Assembly (NCBI GenBank): GCA_022616725.1
Contig: JAKEEH010000331.1
Coordinates: 1 to 54,175, forward strand
Length of the DNA stretch: 54,175 nt
From: Limisphaerales bacterium
GTDB taxonomy: Bacteria; Verrucomicrobiota; Verrucomicrobiia; Limisphaerales; JAKEEH01
Direction of reading: 5' to 3'
The translations under genes were made by a program, and so were the position numbers. Below, one piece after another: positions 15,083 to 23,911 of the stretch. The notes below the pieces were generated by a model, which worked only from the letters and a program-made list of their open reading frames with translations, searched no databases and was not told the DNA's origin. How positions within the stretch are numbered: the first letter of the stretch is position 1; every line of letters begins with the position of its first letter.

Positions 15083-17929
15083 ATGGGAAAAGCGTTAATC
15101 ATAGCAGAGAAACCGTCCGTAGCCGCGGACATTGCGAAGGCGCTTGGCGGCTTCAAGAAGGACGCCTCGGGCGAATTCTACGAGAGCGAAAAAAACGTCC
15201 TTTCGTCGGCGGTGGGCCATTTGCTGGAGTTGGTGGTGCCGGATGAGTTCGAAGTCAAACGCGGCAAGTGGACCTTCGCCCATCTGCCGGTCATTCCGCC
15301 GCATTTCGACTTGAAACCGATCGAGAAGAGCGAATCGCGGCTCAAGGTGCTGACGAGGCTCATCAAGCGCAAAGACGTGGACCTGCTCATCAACGCGTGC
15401 GATGCCGGCCGGGAAGGGGAATTGATTTTTCGTTACATCGTCAAGCACACCAAAGCCAGACAGCCGATTCAGCGGCTGTGGCTGCAATCGATGACGCCGA
15501 CGGCCATTCGTGATGGTTTCGCGCGGCTGCGGGATGACGTTTCGATGCGCCCGCTGGCCGACGCCGCAACCTGCCGGTCTGAATCCGACTGGCTGGTGGG
15601 GATCAACGGCACGCGGGCGATGACCGCGTTCAATTCCAAGAGCGGCGGATTTCATCTCACGACTGTTGGGCGCGTTCAGACGCCGACGCTGGCCATCCTG
15701 GTCGAGCGCGAGGAAAAGATTAAGCGATTCGTGCCCAAAGATTTTTGGGAGATCGTCGGCACGTTCGGCGCGCATGCGGGCGAATACACGGGCCGCTGGA
15801 TCGACGAAGCCTTTCAAAAGCCGAAGGAGGGCGAGACCGCGGACCTGCGCGCGGATCGCGTCTGGTCGCTGGAAAAGGCCGAAGCCATTCGGGCCAAGTG
15901 CGTGGACAAACCCGGCACGGTCACCGAAGAGAGCAAGCCGACAACGTCGATCTCTCCGCTATTGTATGACTTGACAAGTTTGCAACGGGAGGCGAACAGC
16001 CGATTTGGGTTCTCGGCCAAGACGACTCTTTCACTCGCGCAGGCGCTCTACGAAAGGCACAAAGTCCTCACTTACCCGCGAACGGATTCACGGCATTTGC
16101 CGGAAGATTATATTGGCACTGTCACGCAGACCCTCGAGGTGCTGAAAGGCACCGGGTATGGAACGTTTGCCGATGCAATCCTTACGAACCATTGGGTGCG
16201 CCCAAACAAGCGGATATTCGATAACGCAAAGGTCTCGGACCACTTCGCAATTATCCCAACGTCGCTGGCGCCGAAACACTTGAACGAGCTGGAGGCGAAG
16301 CTCTACGACATGGTGACCAAGCGGTTCCTGGCGATCTTTTATCCGCCCGCGGAGTTCCTGGTGACAACACGCATCACGCGGGTCGAGGGCGAGCCGTTCA
16401 AAAGCGAAGGCAAAGTGATGGTCAAACCCGGCTGGCTGGCGGTCTATGGCCGGGATGCGCAATCGGATGACCAGGCGACGCTGGTGCCGGTGCAAGCGGG
16501 CGAACAGGTCAACACCCTCAAAGTCGAAGTCAACGCCAACCAGACCAAGCCGCCGCCGCGTTTCACGGAGGCGACGCTGCTGACGATGATGGAAGGGGCG
16601 GGCAAACTGATCGAGGATGAAGAATTGCGCGAGGCGATGAGCGCAAAGGGCCTGGGCACGCCGGCGACGCGCGCGGCCATCATCGAGGGCCTGATTTACG
16701 AGAAGTACGTGCACCGGAACGGCAAGGAACTTCAACCCACCGCGAAGGCGTTTTCGCTGATTACCCTGCTGCGCGGGCTTGGGATTCCGGAACTCAGTTC
16801 ACCGGAACTGACCGGCGATTGGGAATTCAAGCTGCGCCAGATGGAGCACGGGAAATTGCGGCGTGAGGAGTTCATGAACCAAATCGCCGACATGACCCGC
16901 CACATCGTCGATCGGGCGAAACAGTATGAGAGCGACACGGTGCCGGGCGATTTCGCGACGCTCAAAGTGCCATGCCCCAAATGCGGCGGCGTCATCAAAG
17001 AGAACTACAAGAAGTTCCAATGCCAGAGCTGCGACTTTTCGCTGTGGAAGATCGTTGCGGGCCGGCAGTTTGAGATCGAGGAAATCGAGGAGCTGATTTC
17101 AAAACGCGTCGTCGGGCCGCTGCAGGGATTCCGCAGCAAGATGGGCAAGCCGTTCGACGGCGTCATACGACTGAATGATGAGCTGACGCCCGCGTTTGAT
17201 TTTGGCCAGACGGAAAAGGACGGCAATGGCGCGGCTGCCGAAGTGGATTTCACGGGCAAAGAGCCGCTGGGAAAATGCCCCAAGTGCGGGGCGAATGTGT
17301 TCGAGAACGGGGTCAGTTATGTCTGCGAGAAGGCGGTTGGCCCGAAGAAGTCGTGCGATTTCCGCAGCGGGATGATCATTCTTTCGCAGCCGATCGACCG
17401 CGAGCAGATGAAGAAACTGCTGACGAATCGAAAGACTGATTTGCTGGACAAATTTGTATCCCGGAAAACGGGGCGGCCCTTCAAAGCGTATCTTGCTATT
17501 GACAAAACTGGGACGCCGACGTTCGAGTTCGAGCCCAAGCCGGCCAAAGGCGAGAAGGCGAGAGAGAAAAAGGCCAAACAGGAAAAGATCGATTTCTCGG
17601 GCCAACAGCCGCTCGGCAAATGTCCCAAATGCGGCGGCCGGATCTTCGAGGGGCCGTCGGAATATTTGTGCGAAAAATCACAGGCGGATTCCAGGCCGTG
17701 CAAATTCAAGGTGGGCAAAGTGATTCTGCAGCAACCGATCGATCACGGGCAGTTGCAGAAGCTGCTGACGCAAGGCAAGACAGATTTACTGGACAAGTTC
17801 GTCTCGGCGAAAACCGGACGCACCTTCAAAGCGTGGCTGGCGCGCGATGAATCGGGGAAGATCGGCTTTGAGTTCCCTCCCCGCGATGACGAGACGGTGA
17901 CCGACGCCGGCAAAGACCCGAAAACTTAG
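15083..17929 (+). CDS. topB: Type IA DNA topoisomerase III with three C-terminal zinc/Toprim-crypt repeats
   Basis: The protein is 948 residues from ATG 15083 (preceded by an in-frame TTG). The Toprim domain has IIAEKPS (Glu9) and CDAGREGE (Asp107 to Glu113). The catalytic tyrosine is Tyr331 in LTYPRTDSRHLP. SMTPTAIRDGF, VGRVQTPTLAILVERE and GLGTPATRAAIIEGL are further topoisomerase III/type IA signatures. The C-terminus holds a four-Cys finger (CPKCGG with CQSC) followed by three repeats of the form QLxKLLTxxKTDLLDKFVSxKTGRxFKA, two of them with their own CPKCG fingers. The enzyme relaxes or decatenates DNA by single-strand passage. XerC is encoded 36 bp downstream, so the two may share a transcript for chromosome resolution. 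Confidence 0.95.
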   Translation: MGKALIIAEKPSVAADIAKALGGFKKDASGEFYESEKNVLSSAVGHLLELVVPDEFEVKRGKWTFAHLPVIPPHFDLKPIEKSESRLKVLTRLIKRKDVDLLINACDAGREGELIFRYIVKHTKARQPIQRLWLQSMTPTAIRDGFARLRDDVSMRPLADAATCRSESDWLVGINGTRAMTAFNSKSGGFHLTTVGRVQTPTLAILVEREEKIKRFVPKDFWEIVGTFGAHAGEYTGRWIDEAFQKPKEGETADLRADRVWSLEKAEAIRAKCVDKPGTVTEESKPTTSISPLLYDLTSLQREANSRFGFSAKTTLSLAQALYERHKVLTYPRTDSRHLPEDYIGTVTQTLEVLKGTGYGTFADAILTNHWVRPNKRIFDNAKVSDHFAIIPTSLAPKHLNELEAKLYDMVTKRFLAIFYPPAEFLVTTRITRVEGEPFKSEGKVMVKPGWLAVYGRDAQSDDQATLVPVQAGEQVNTLKVEVNANQTKPPPRFTEATLLTMMEGAGKLIEDEELREAMSAKGLGTPATRAAIIEGLIYEKYVHRNGKELQPTAKAFSLITLLRGLGIPELSSPELTGDWEFKLRQMEHGKLRREEFMNQIADMTRHIVDRAKQYESDTVPGDFATLKVPCPKCGGVIKENYKKFQCQSCDFSLWKIVAGRQFEIEEIEELISKRVVGPLQGFRSKMGKPFDGVIRLNDELTPAFDFGQTEKDGNGAAAEVDFTGKEPLGKCPKCGANVFENGVSYVCEKAVGPKKSCDFRSGMIILSQPIDREQMKKLLTNRKTDLLDKFVSRKTGRPFKAYLAIDKTGTPTFEFEPKPAKGEKAREKKAKQEKIDFSGQQPLGKCPKCGGRIFEGPSEYLCEKSQADSRPCKFKVGKVILQQPIDHGQLQKLLTQGKTDLLDKFVSAKTGRTFKAWLARDESGKIGFEFPPRDDETVTDAGKDPKT

Positions 17930-17965
17930 CTCGCCGCGGCTGCGGGGTGTGATCATGCTTCGCGC

Positions 17966-18922
17966 GTGCCTGAGCAACCCGGCGATGAAGTGCGCGATCC
18001 ACTGATTGAGAGCTTCCTGGAGCATCTTGCAACGGAGCGCGCCGCCTCGCAATACACGCTGCGCAATTACCGCCAGGCGCTCTACGAATTTCACAATTGG
18101 CATCGCAAGGAGCGCAACCATGCGCCGAACTGGGATGAGTTGACGCGCGATGAATTCCGGGCCTACCTGAGATTTCTGAGCCGCAACAATAGGAGCCGGG
18201 CTTTGATTCAGTTGCGCTTCAGCGGGCTTCGCTCCTTCTACAAATTTCTCGTGCGGCGAGGAAAATTGGAAACGTCGCCGATCAAAAACATCGCCTTGCC
18301 GAAGCAGGGTCGGCGGCTCCCGCAGTTCCTGACGATCCAGCAGATGAATGATTTGCTTGACGCACCGCTGAAAGAGCTTGAGGTCGCGCGCGCGGCCAGG
18401 GGCGGAGAAGTGGACGAAAGCCCCTTCCTGCGGGACGTGGCGATTCTCGAGACGATTTACTCGTGCGGACTGCGCATTAGCGAGTTATGCGGGCTGCGAG
18501 TGGAGGATCTGAATGCGTCTGAGCAACTCGTGCGGGTGCGCGGCAAAGGCAAAAAGGAGCGGCTGGCGCCGATTGGCGGCAAAGCGCTGGAAGCGATCCA
18601 GCGCTATTGGCGCAGCCTGCCGAACGCGCCCGCTGCGACATCCCCGGTCTTTCTCGCGCGTTCGGACGGCGAGCGCGCGATGTACCCGCGGCTGGTGCAA
18701 TTGCGGCTCAAACGGTATCTGGAGCTTTGCAGTCTCGATCCGAAATTGACCCCGCACAAGCTGCGCCACAGTTACGCCACGCACATGCTGGACGCCGGAG
18801 CGGACCTGCGCAGCGTGCAGGAACTCCTTGGCCATGCCCACCTTGTCACGACGCAGGTGTACACGCACGTGACCACCGAACGGCTAAAGAAGGCTTACGA
18901 CGCGGCGCACCCGAGGGCGTAA
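17966..18922 (+). CDS. xerC: Site-specific tyrosine recombinase XerC
   Basis: The 318-residue protein has an N-terminal SAM-like DNA-binding domain (SFLEHLATERAASQYTLRNY) and a catalytic domain with all active-site residues: Arg170 (YSCGLRISELCGL), Lys near 195 (RVRGKGKKERL), His264 and Arg267 (PHKLRHSYATHM), His290 (LLGHAHL) and Tyr299 (VYTHV). The length and the short linker fit chromosomal XerC better than a phage integrase, and no attachment site or phage genes are near. The start is GTG 17966; no in-frame ATG precedes it. With XerD at dif sites it would resolve chromosome dimers. Confidence 0.92.
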   Translation: MPEQPGDEVRDPLIESFLEHLATERAASQYTLRNYRQALYEFHNWHRKERNHAPNWDELTRDEFRAYLRFLSRNNRSRALIQLRFSGLRSFYKFLVRRGKLETSPIKNIALPKQGRRLPQFLTIQQMNDLLDAPLKELEVARAARGGEVDESPFLRDVAILETIYSCGLRISELCGLRVEDLNASEQLVRVRGKGKKERLAPIGGKALEAIQRYWRSLPNAPAATSPVFLARSDGERAMYPRLVQLRLKRYLELCSLDPKLTPHKLRHSYATHMLDAGADLRSVQELLGHAHLVTTQVYTHVTTERLKKAYDAAHPRA

Positions 18923-18929
18923 GTCTGCT

Positions 18930-19262
18930 GTGAAGCTTCCGAACGCGAGCAGAGCGCTGATCAGCCAAGAAAAAATCACTCTTTACCTACTCGATCCCCT
19001 TCATCCCGATGGTGGCAACAAGGCTCGTTTCTTTCTGCGTCACGGATTTCGAGCCGAAGCCTGGATCGAATTGGCTTCCGCTCTGAAACGAATTGGTGAA
19101 GATAATGATGTTGGAGAACCGGTGGAAACGATGCACGGTATCAAGTATGTTATCGACGGAACGATGACGACGCCGTCAGGCAGGCGGGCAAAGGTCCGCA
19201 CAGTTTGGATCGTGGATCGCGGATCGGAAAGTCCGCGTTTCGTGACAGCATATCCAATATGA
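18930..19262 (+). CDS. DUF6883 family protein
   Basis: The 110-residue protein begins at GTG 18930 and matches DUF6883: KLPNASRALISQEKITLYLL, HPDGGNKARFFLRHGF, and GRRAKVRTVWIVDRGSESPRFVTAYP. Its end overlaps the start of the DUF4926 gene by four bases (ATGA). Genes of this type sit next to DUF4926 genes in several bacteria, and I infer a toxin-antitoxin-like pair in which this conserved, charged protein may be the toxin. No activity is established. Confidence 0.78.
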   Translation: MKLPNASRALISQEKITLYLLDPLHPDGGNKARFFLRHGFRAEAWIELASALKRIGEDNDVGEPVETMHGIKYVIDGTMTTPSGRRAKVRTVWIVDRGSESPRFVTAYPI

Positions 19263-19498
19263 GCAATATCAAAGAACATGAAAGAGTGGTCTTGCAGACT
19301 CGCTTATCCGCCGAGTCGCTAGAGCCGGGCGATGTGGGCACCGTTGTTCATGTTTATCCGGATGGTAAGGCATTCGAGGTGGAATTCTTCACCCTGGACG
19401 GGCATACGGCGGCTGTCGTTACGCTCGAAGCAAATCAGGTGCGCCCTGTAACGCGACGAGACATAACGCATACCCGCGAACTCGAGACGTGGCCTTAG
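19259..19498 (+). CDS. DUF4926 family protein
   Basis: The 79-residue protein from ATG 19259 has an SH3-like small beta fold signature: HERVVLQTRLSAESLEPGDVGTVVHVY, FEVEFFTLDGHTAAVVTLEANQVRPV. This is the DUF4926 domain. The ATG overlaps the stop of the DUF6883 gene, so the two are translationally coupled. Its 3' end overlaps the converging M42 peptidase gene by four bases. It is probably the small partner (antitoxin or immunity-like) of the DUF6883 protein; this is inferred from gene order. Confidence 0.8.
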   Translation: MSNIKEHERVVLQTRLSAESLEPGDVGTVVHVYPDGKAFEVEFFTLDGHTAAVVTLEANQVRPVTRRDITHTRELETWP

Positions 19499-20565
19499 AT
19501 TCGAACTTTAAACTGTTCGCCCCGCTTGAGTGACCACGCGAAGCCCGCGAGCAGTTCAGGGATTTTGGCCAGATCCCGCAGGCTGACGAGTTCGACCGGC
19601 GAGTGCATGTAGCGATTGGGCAGGCTGAGGAGCGCCGAGGGGATGCCTCCGCGGGTCCAGAAGATCACATCGGTATCCGTACCGCTCGTGGCTGACATGG
19701 CTTCGTGTTGCAGGCCGATCTTTGCTCCCTGAGCGACGTCTTCCAGCCGCCGCACGACATCCGGGTGGTTGCACCCGCCGTGCGTCAAGGTAGGACCGTG
19801 CCCGATCCTGATCTCGCCGTGCATTTGACGATTGACCGTCGGATAATCAGTCGCGTGAGTCACGTCCACTACGACGGCAACGTCGGGTTTCAGGGTATAG
19901 GCGATCTGGCGGGCGCCGAGGAGGCCGATTTCCTCCATGATGTTGGAGACGGCAGATACTTCCGCGCGCAGCTTCCTCTTGCCTTCGGTCAATAAACGCA
20001 GTGCTTCGGCGACGGCGAAGGTTCCAATGCGATTGTCGAAGGCGCGCGAGATCGCGAGGTCACCGCGGAGGAGGTCGAACTCATCGACCAGGGTAATCGG
20101 ATCGCCGATTTTGACGAGCTTTTCGGTTTCCTTGCGGCTGCCGGCTCCGATGTCAATGAACAATTCGTGGATTTCAGGAGCTTTGCGCTCCTTTTCCCCT
20201 TTGGTCAGGTGCGGCGCAACGTTGCCCACGACGCCCTTGACGGGGCCGTTTTTGGTGTGAATGGAAACGCGTTGCGCCTTTGTGATCGCCGGATCGACGC
20301 CCCCGAGCTTGCGCACGTATATAAAGCCGTCGGCGTCAATGAAATTGACGGCCATGGCAATTTCATCGGCGTGTCCGGCAAACATCACACGCGGCGACCC
20401 GCCTTTATTGATGGTGGCGACAGCATTTCCATAGGCGTCGGTGAAAGTCTCATCGGCAAATTGCTTGACATAGTTGAGCCAGACGCGCTGTCCCCGGACT
20501 TCATGGCCCGATGGACTCGGCGTGTTGATGAGGCGTTGCAAAAAATCGAGTGATGCGTGGCGCAT
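19495..20565 (-). CDS. M42 family metallopeptidase (glutamyl/aminopeptidase type)
   Basis: The 356-residue protein carries the M42 dinuclear-metal set: MFAGHADEIAM (His and catalytic Asp), RAFDNRIGTFAV (bridging Asp), SNIMEEIGLLGAR (general base Glu and ligand Glu), VVDVTHATDYP (Asp ligand) and the C-terminal RYMHSPVELVS (His ligand). Such enzymes form large dodecameric aminopeptidases in the cytoplasm that trim peptides; some members were once called endoglucanases. It follows an enolase-superfamily gene on the same strand, 18 bp away, probably as one operon. Confidence 0.9.
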   Translation of the reverse strand: MRHASLDFLQRLINTPSPSGHEVRGQRVWLNYVKQFADETFTDAYGNAVATINKGGSPRVMFAGHADEIAMAVNFIDADGFIYVRKLGGVDPAITKAQRVSIHTKNGPVKGVVGNVAPHLTKGEKERKAPEIHELFIDIGAGSRKETEKLVKIGDPITLVDEFDLLRGDLAISRAFDNRIGTFAVAEALRLLTEGKRKLRAEVSAVSNIMEEIGLLGARQIAYTLKPDVAVVVDVTHATDYPTVNRQMHGEIRIGHGPTLTHGGCNHPDVVRRLEDVAQGAKIGLQHEAMSATSGTDTDVIFWTRGGIPSALLSLPNRYMHSPVELVSLRDLAKIPELLAGFAWSLKRGEQFKVRI

Positions 20566-20583
20566 GGACTGAGAGTAAGAGAG

Positions 20584-22005
20584 CTAGGGAACTGAATCCA
20601 GAGGCAACGCGATTGGCGTCAGACCCTTTGGATCGAGGAGAAAGCCAACGCCGAATGGCGCGGCATTCACGGTGGTCAACTTGATTTCACCGTTCGCAAT
20701 CGCGACCGTCGGCCAGCCGCTCCCGGATCGACGGTAGAGATCGGATTGATTCGTGGCGACCTGCTCCTGGATGCCGGCGGGGAATTGCGAGAGGCCGGCA
20801 TGATAGTGATGGCCGTTGCGTTCGACGCTGTCGATGCCGAGCACGGCCATCACCGCGAGATCCTGCTGGAGCGCCACCGGGCCGATATTACAAAGGTCCT
20901 CACCGCTCATGATGAGATTGGCGCCGGACTGCGCGATCAGGCAGCGATTGGCAATACCTTTGATGACGCCTTTGCAGTTTTTATGACTGGCGCCGGCATA
21001 GGCGAGCCGCAACGCCGTCGAGACCGCGTCGAGAGATCCGTCGGACTCGTCAATGATAATCGGCGGGCGCTGGCGCCAGCTCTTGAACTCGGCTGCCACC
21101 TCGGGGCGCAGCGCAAAATCGCGGTGAACCGGCTGCTCGACGAACAGCAGGCGCTCCCAAAGGCCGTCCAGCATTGGTTCGGCGCGGACCGCGCGCCACC
21201 ACGCCTGGAAATCACCGATTGATTTGAACTGCTCGTTTGCGTCGAGCGTAAAGGCATATTTGCTGCCGCATTGCGAGTGGAGAATTCCGGCGATTCGCTT
21301 GAGTCGGGTCAGGTCGTTGGCGAGTTGGCCATTGACCTTGACTTTGAAATGCTTCAGGCCGTAGCGGCGGACGGAAGCTTCGAGCGACTGCGGCAGGCCG
21401 TCGTTCAGGCGCTCTGTCGGAGGGATTTCGTCATCGGTCAGGGCGTCCGCCAAACCGATCGTGTGCCGGGCGATCACTTTCGAAAGCGGCGTTTTTGGCA
21501 AAAAGTCGGCCGGTGTCCGGCCACGCAGCTCGGGGCGAAGTTCCCCAAGGTCAATTTTGAACAAGCCCCCTTGCACCGCCTGCGCGAACGTCACGCGGCT
21601 GAGACGGCAGAATGCGTCGATCAGAGCCCGCTCGACGAGCGACGTACCGAAGTGAGCCAACAATGGCGGCATCGTCCGTTGCCGAGCCCATTGATCCTGC
21701 TCATCGTAAAGCGCTTTCCAGAAGGCGAAAAGGCTTGGCACGGATATTTTCCTTGAGGTTTCAAGTGCCCGCCGGATGACCAGCAACATCTCGTCGATTT
21801 CGGCGTCGAGCGGTTTATCGGGGATTTTCGTGAACCATTTCGGCGGCAGGCAATCCGACGCGAAACCGGTTGATTCCCCGTTTCCAAATTCGGCGCGGAG
21901 ACGAACAAAGATCTCGGGCACGCGGGTCATGGTGGCGATGCCGTACTTGAAAGGAATGCGTGTTTGCAGGTCGATGCGGTAGATCTGAAAATCGATGATT
22001 TTCAT
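20584..22005 (-). CDS. Mandelate racemase/muconate lactonizing enzyme family (enolase superfamily) protein
   Basis: The 473-residue protein has the N-terminal capping domain (MKIIDFQIYRIDLQTRIPFKYG) and a barrel with FKVKVNG (catalytic Lys), TLDANEQF (Asp metal ligand), LFVEQPV (Glu ligand) and IIIDESDGSL (Glu-Ser-Asp ligand region). This is the metal-dependent alpha-proton abstraction machinery of the family. The length is greater than typical dipeptide epimerases, with an added C-terminal region (SLYRRSGSGWPT). The neighbouring M42 peptidase could suggest a peptide-related substrate; this is inference. Confidence 0.85.
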   Translation of the reverse strand: MKIIDFQIYRIDLQTRIPFKYGIATMTRVPEIFVRLRAEFGNGESTGFASDCLPPKWFTKIPDKPLDAEIDEMLLVIRRALETSRKISVPSLFAFWKALYDEQDQWARQRTMPPLLAHFGTSLVERALIDAFCRLSRVTFAQAVQGGLFKIDLGELRPELRGRTPADFLPKTPLSKVIARHTIGLADALTDDEIPPTERLNDGLPQSLEASVRRYGLKHFKVKVNGQLANDLTRLKRIAGILHSQCGSKYAFTLDANEQFKSIGDFQAWWRAVRAEPMLDGLWERLLFVEQPVHRDFALRPEVAAEFKSWRQRPPIIIDESDGSLDAVSTALRLAYAGASHKNCKGVIKGIANRCLIAQSGANLIMSGEDLCNIGPVALQQDLAVMAVLGIDSVERNGHHYHAGLSQFPAGIQEQVATNQSDLYRRSGSGWPTVAIANGEIKLTTVNAAPFGVGFLLDPKGLTPIALPLDSVP

Positions 22006-22042
22006 GATTCGGTTGTGGATTACTACGAGGTCGTTCTGTCTC

Positions 22043-22804
22043 TCATTCGGTATGCGCGAACGGCGGGAACAGCGGCGAACGGATGAGGTTCATCCGGGAG
22101 AGCCGGAACTTGACGGCTGTTTCCAAGCACCCAAACCCATACTGTACACTTCGTTTGAAATTGATCGAGGAGGCTTGCGCAAAGTAACGCGTGGGGCAGC
22201 TGACCTCACCAATCGTGTATCCAAACCAGATGATCTGCGCCAGCATTTGGTTGTCGAACACAAAGTCATCCGAGTTGGCCTCCAACGGCAAGCGTTCCAG
22301 GATTTCGCGTGAAAAGGCGCGGTAGCCGGTGTGATACTCGGAGAGCTTGGCGCCCAGCACGACATTTTCGACTGCGGTCAGGAAGCGGTTGGCGACGTAT
22401 TTCCAAGGCGGCATGCCGCCGCGCAGGGCGTAGCCGCCAAGAATTCTCGACCCGAGAACGCACTGGTGCACACCATTGGCAATGATGGACGCCATAGCTG
22501 GGATGAGCCTGGGCGTGTACTGGTAGTCGGGGTGAATCATGATCACGATATCCGCGCCTTCTTCGAGGGCGAGCCGATAGCAGGATTTTTGGTTGCCGCC
22601 ATAGCCGCGGTTCTTTTCGTGCACGTGCACCTTGACATTGGCGAGCGTGCGCGCGATGGCGACGGTCTCATCATTGCTCTGGTCATCGACGAGCACGATG
22701 AGATCGGCGATGTTCTGGGCAACCACCTCATCGTACGTTTGGCGCAAGGTCGCCGCCGCGTTATAGGCGGGCATGACGACGACTACCCTCCGATGGCCAA
22801 ACAT
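22043..22804 (-). CDS. Glycosyltransferase family 2 (dolichol-phosphate mannosyltransferase-like)
   Basis: The 253-residue soluble GT-A fold protein shows VVVMPAYNAAATLRQTYDEV, the nucleotide-binding LIVLVDDQSNDETVAIA, and the metal-binding ADIVIMIHPDYQYTP. It also has an acceptor region (GGMPPWKYVANRFLTAVENVVL, HTGYRAFSREILERLP). These features match polyprenyl-phosphate sugar transferases. It is divergent from the methyltransferase gene at 22912. Confidence 0.9.
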   Translation of the reverse strand: MFGHRRVVVVMPAYNAAATLRQTYDEVVAQNIADLIVLVDDQSNDETVAIARTLANVKVHVHEKNRGYGGNQKSCYRLALEEGADIVIMIHPDYQYTPRLIPAMASIIANGVHQCVLGSRILGGYALRGGMPPWKYVANRFLTAVENVVLGAKLSEYHTGYRAFSREILERLPLEANSDDFVFDNQMLAQIIWFGYTIGEVSCPTRYFAQASSINFKRSVQYGFGCLETAVKFRLSRMNLIRSPLFPPFAHTE

Positions 22805-22828
22805 ACTCTTGCTTCCATAATTGCGTCA

Positions 22829-22892
22829 GTGAATCGTTGAATTGATTGAGCGATTTAACTGCCGAACGCCGTTGACGTTTTAGCGATTTAAC
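22829..22892. repeat. Degenerate octanucleotide repeat and AGCGATTTAAC pair
   Basis: GTGAATCGTTGAATTGATTG (22829-22848) is a decayed piece of the TTGAATCG repeat. AGCGATTTAAC occurs at about 22848-22858 and again at about 22882-22892. The repeat sits in the divergent GT2/methyltransferase promoter gap. Confidence 0.55.
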
Positions 22893-22911
22893 GCTGCCAG
22901 TGCCAAGCCAA

Positions 22912-23874
22912 ATGCAGTCTTGCCCGCACCCCGTCGAGCGACAATCCCTTCTTTTCGGGGCGCGCGATTACATTACTGGCGATGCTTTTCGGATCGAATG
23001 TTGCATGGAGTGCGGCCTCGCGTTTACCCGTCCGCGTCCGACGGCCAACGAGCTTGGCGGCTATTATCCGCAGGCATATCACGGGTCGGGAGCGCGGCGT
23101 TTCCCGTGGTGGGTTGAGAAGCTCCAGCGGGCCCTTTACAGGCGGCGCGCCGCGGCGGTGGAAAAAGTTCTCGGCCGCAAAGGCCGCGTTCTGGATGTGG
23201 GCTGCGGACCCGGGTTTTTGCTGCGTGAGTTTCGTGAGCGCGGCTGGGAAGTTCAAGGGACTGAATTCGGCGAACATTCAGCACGCCACGCCCGCGAAGC
23301 GCTCGGACTGCCGGTTACCGTCGGCGACTTGAGCAACCTGCAACTTCCGGCAACGCACTTTGATGCAGTCGTAATGTGGCATGTGCTTGAACATATCGTG
23401 GACGTGCACGCCACGATCGCGGAAGTCGCGCGCATCTTGCAGCCGGGCGGTATCTTTTTGTGCGCTGTGCCGAACTTTGGCAGCCTTGAAGCACGGTGCA
23501 CGCGCGACAAGTGGTTTCACCTGGACGTGCCGAGGCATCTGAATCATTTCACGATACCAGCCCTGGTCAGATTGCTCAACAACGCCGGTTTCCAGGTAGA
23601 GCAAACTTCTTTTATTGCTCTCGAATACGATTGCTTCAGCTTTACGCAGACGGCGCTAAACGTTTTGGGCTTGCGCCCCAATCTGCTTTACAACCTACTC
23701 CGTGGCGCCAACGCCAAAGTTGTGTGCCATGCAGCTGCCTGGCAGAGCATCGCTTCAGTTTTGCTAGCTGCCCCGCTGGGCCTTCTTAGCGTTCCGGCGA
23801 CGACGCTGGCCGCCCTTCTCCGCTCCGGAGCGACGATGACTCTGATGTGTAAGAAGGAATCTCGCGCGGGTTAG
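22912..23874 (+). CDS. Class I SAM-dependent methyltransferase
   Basis: From ATG 22912 (a GTG lies four codons earlier at 22900) the protein is about 320 residues. An N-terminal cysteine-containing segment (CCMECGLAFTRPRP) resembles the zinc ribbon seen in many sugar and cell-envelope methyltransferases. The SAM-binding motif is VLDVGCGPGFLLREF, followed by FDAVVMWHVLEHIVD and LQPGGIFLCAVPN. The long hydrophobic C-terminal segment (VLLAAPLGLLSVPATTLAALL) may contact the membrane. Beside a GT2 gene, it may act on surface glycans or lipids. Substrate unknown. Confidence 0.85.
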   Translation: MQSCPHPVERQSLLFGARDYITGDAFRIECCMECGLAFTRPRPTANELGGYYPQAYHGSGARRFPWWVEKLQRALYRRRAAAVEKVLGRKGRVLDVGCGPGFLLREFRERGWEVQGTEFGEHSARHAREALGLPVTVGDLSNLQLPATHFDAVVMWHVLEHIVDVHATIAEVARILQPGGIFLCAVPNFGSLEARCTRDKWFHLDVPRHLNHFTIPALVRLLNNAGFQVEQTSFIALEYDCFSFTQTALNVLGLRPNLLYNLLRGANAKVVCHAAAWQSIASVLLAAPLGLLSVPATTLAALLRSGATMTLMCKKESRAG

Positions 23875-23911
23875 CTAGACAAACCACGCCTTCCGAGTAA
23901 AGAATCTCCCT

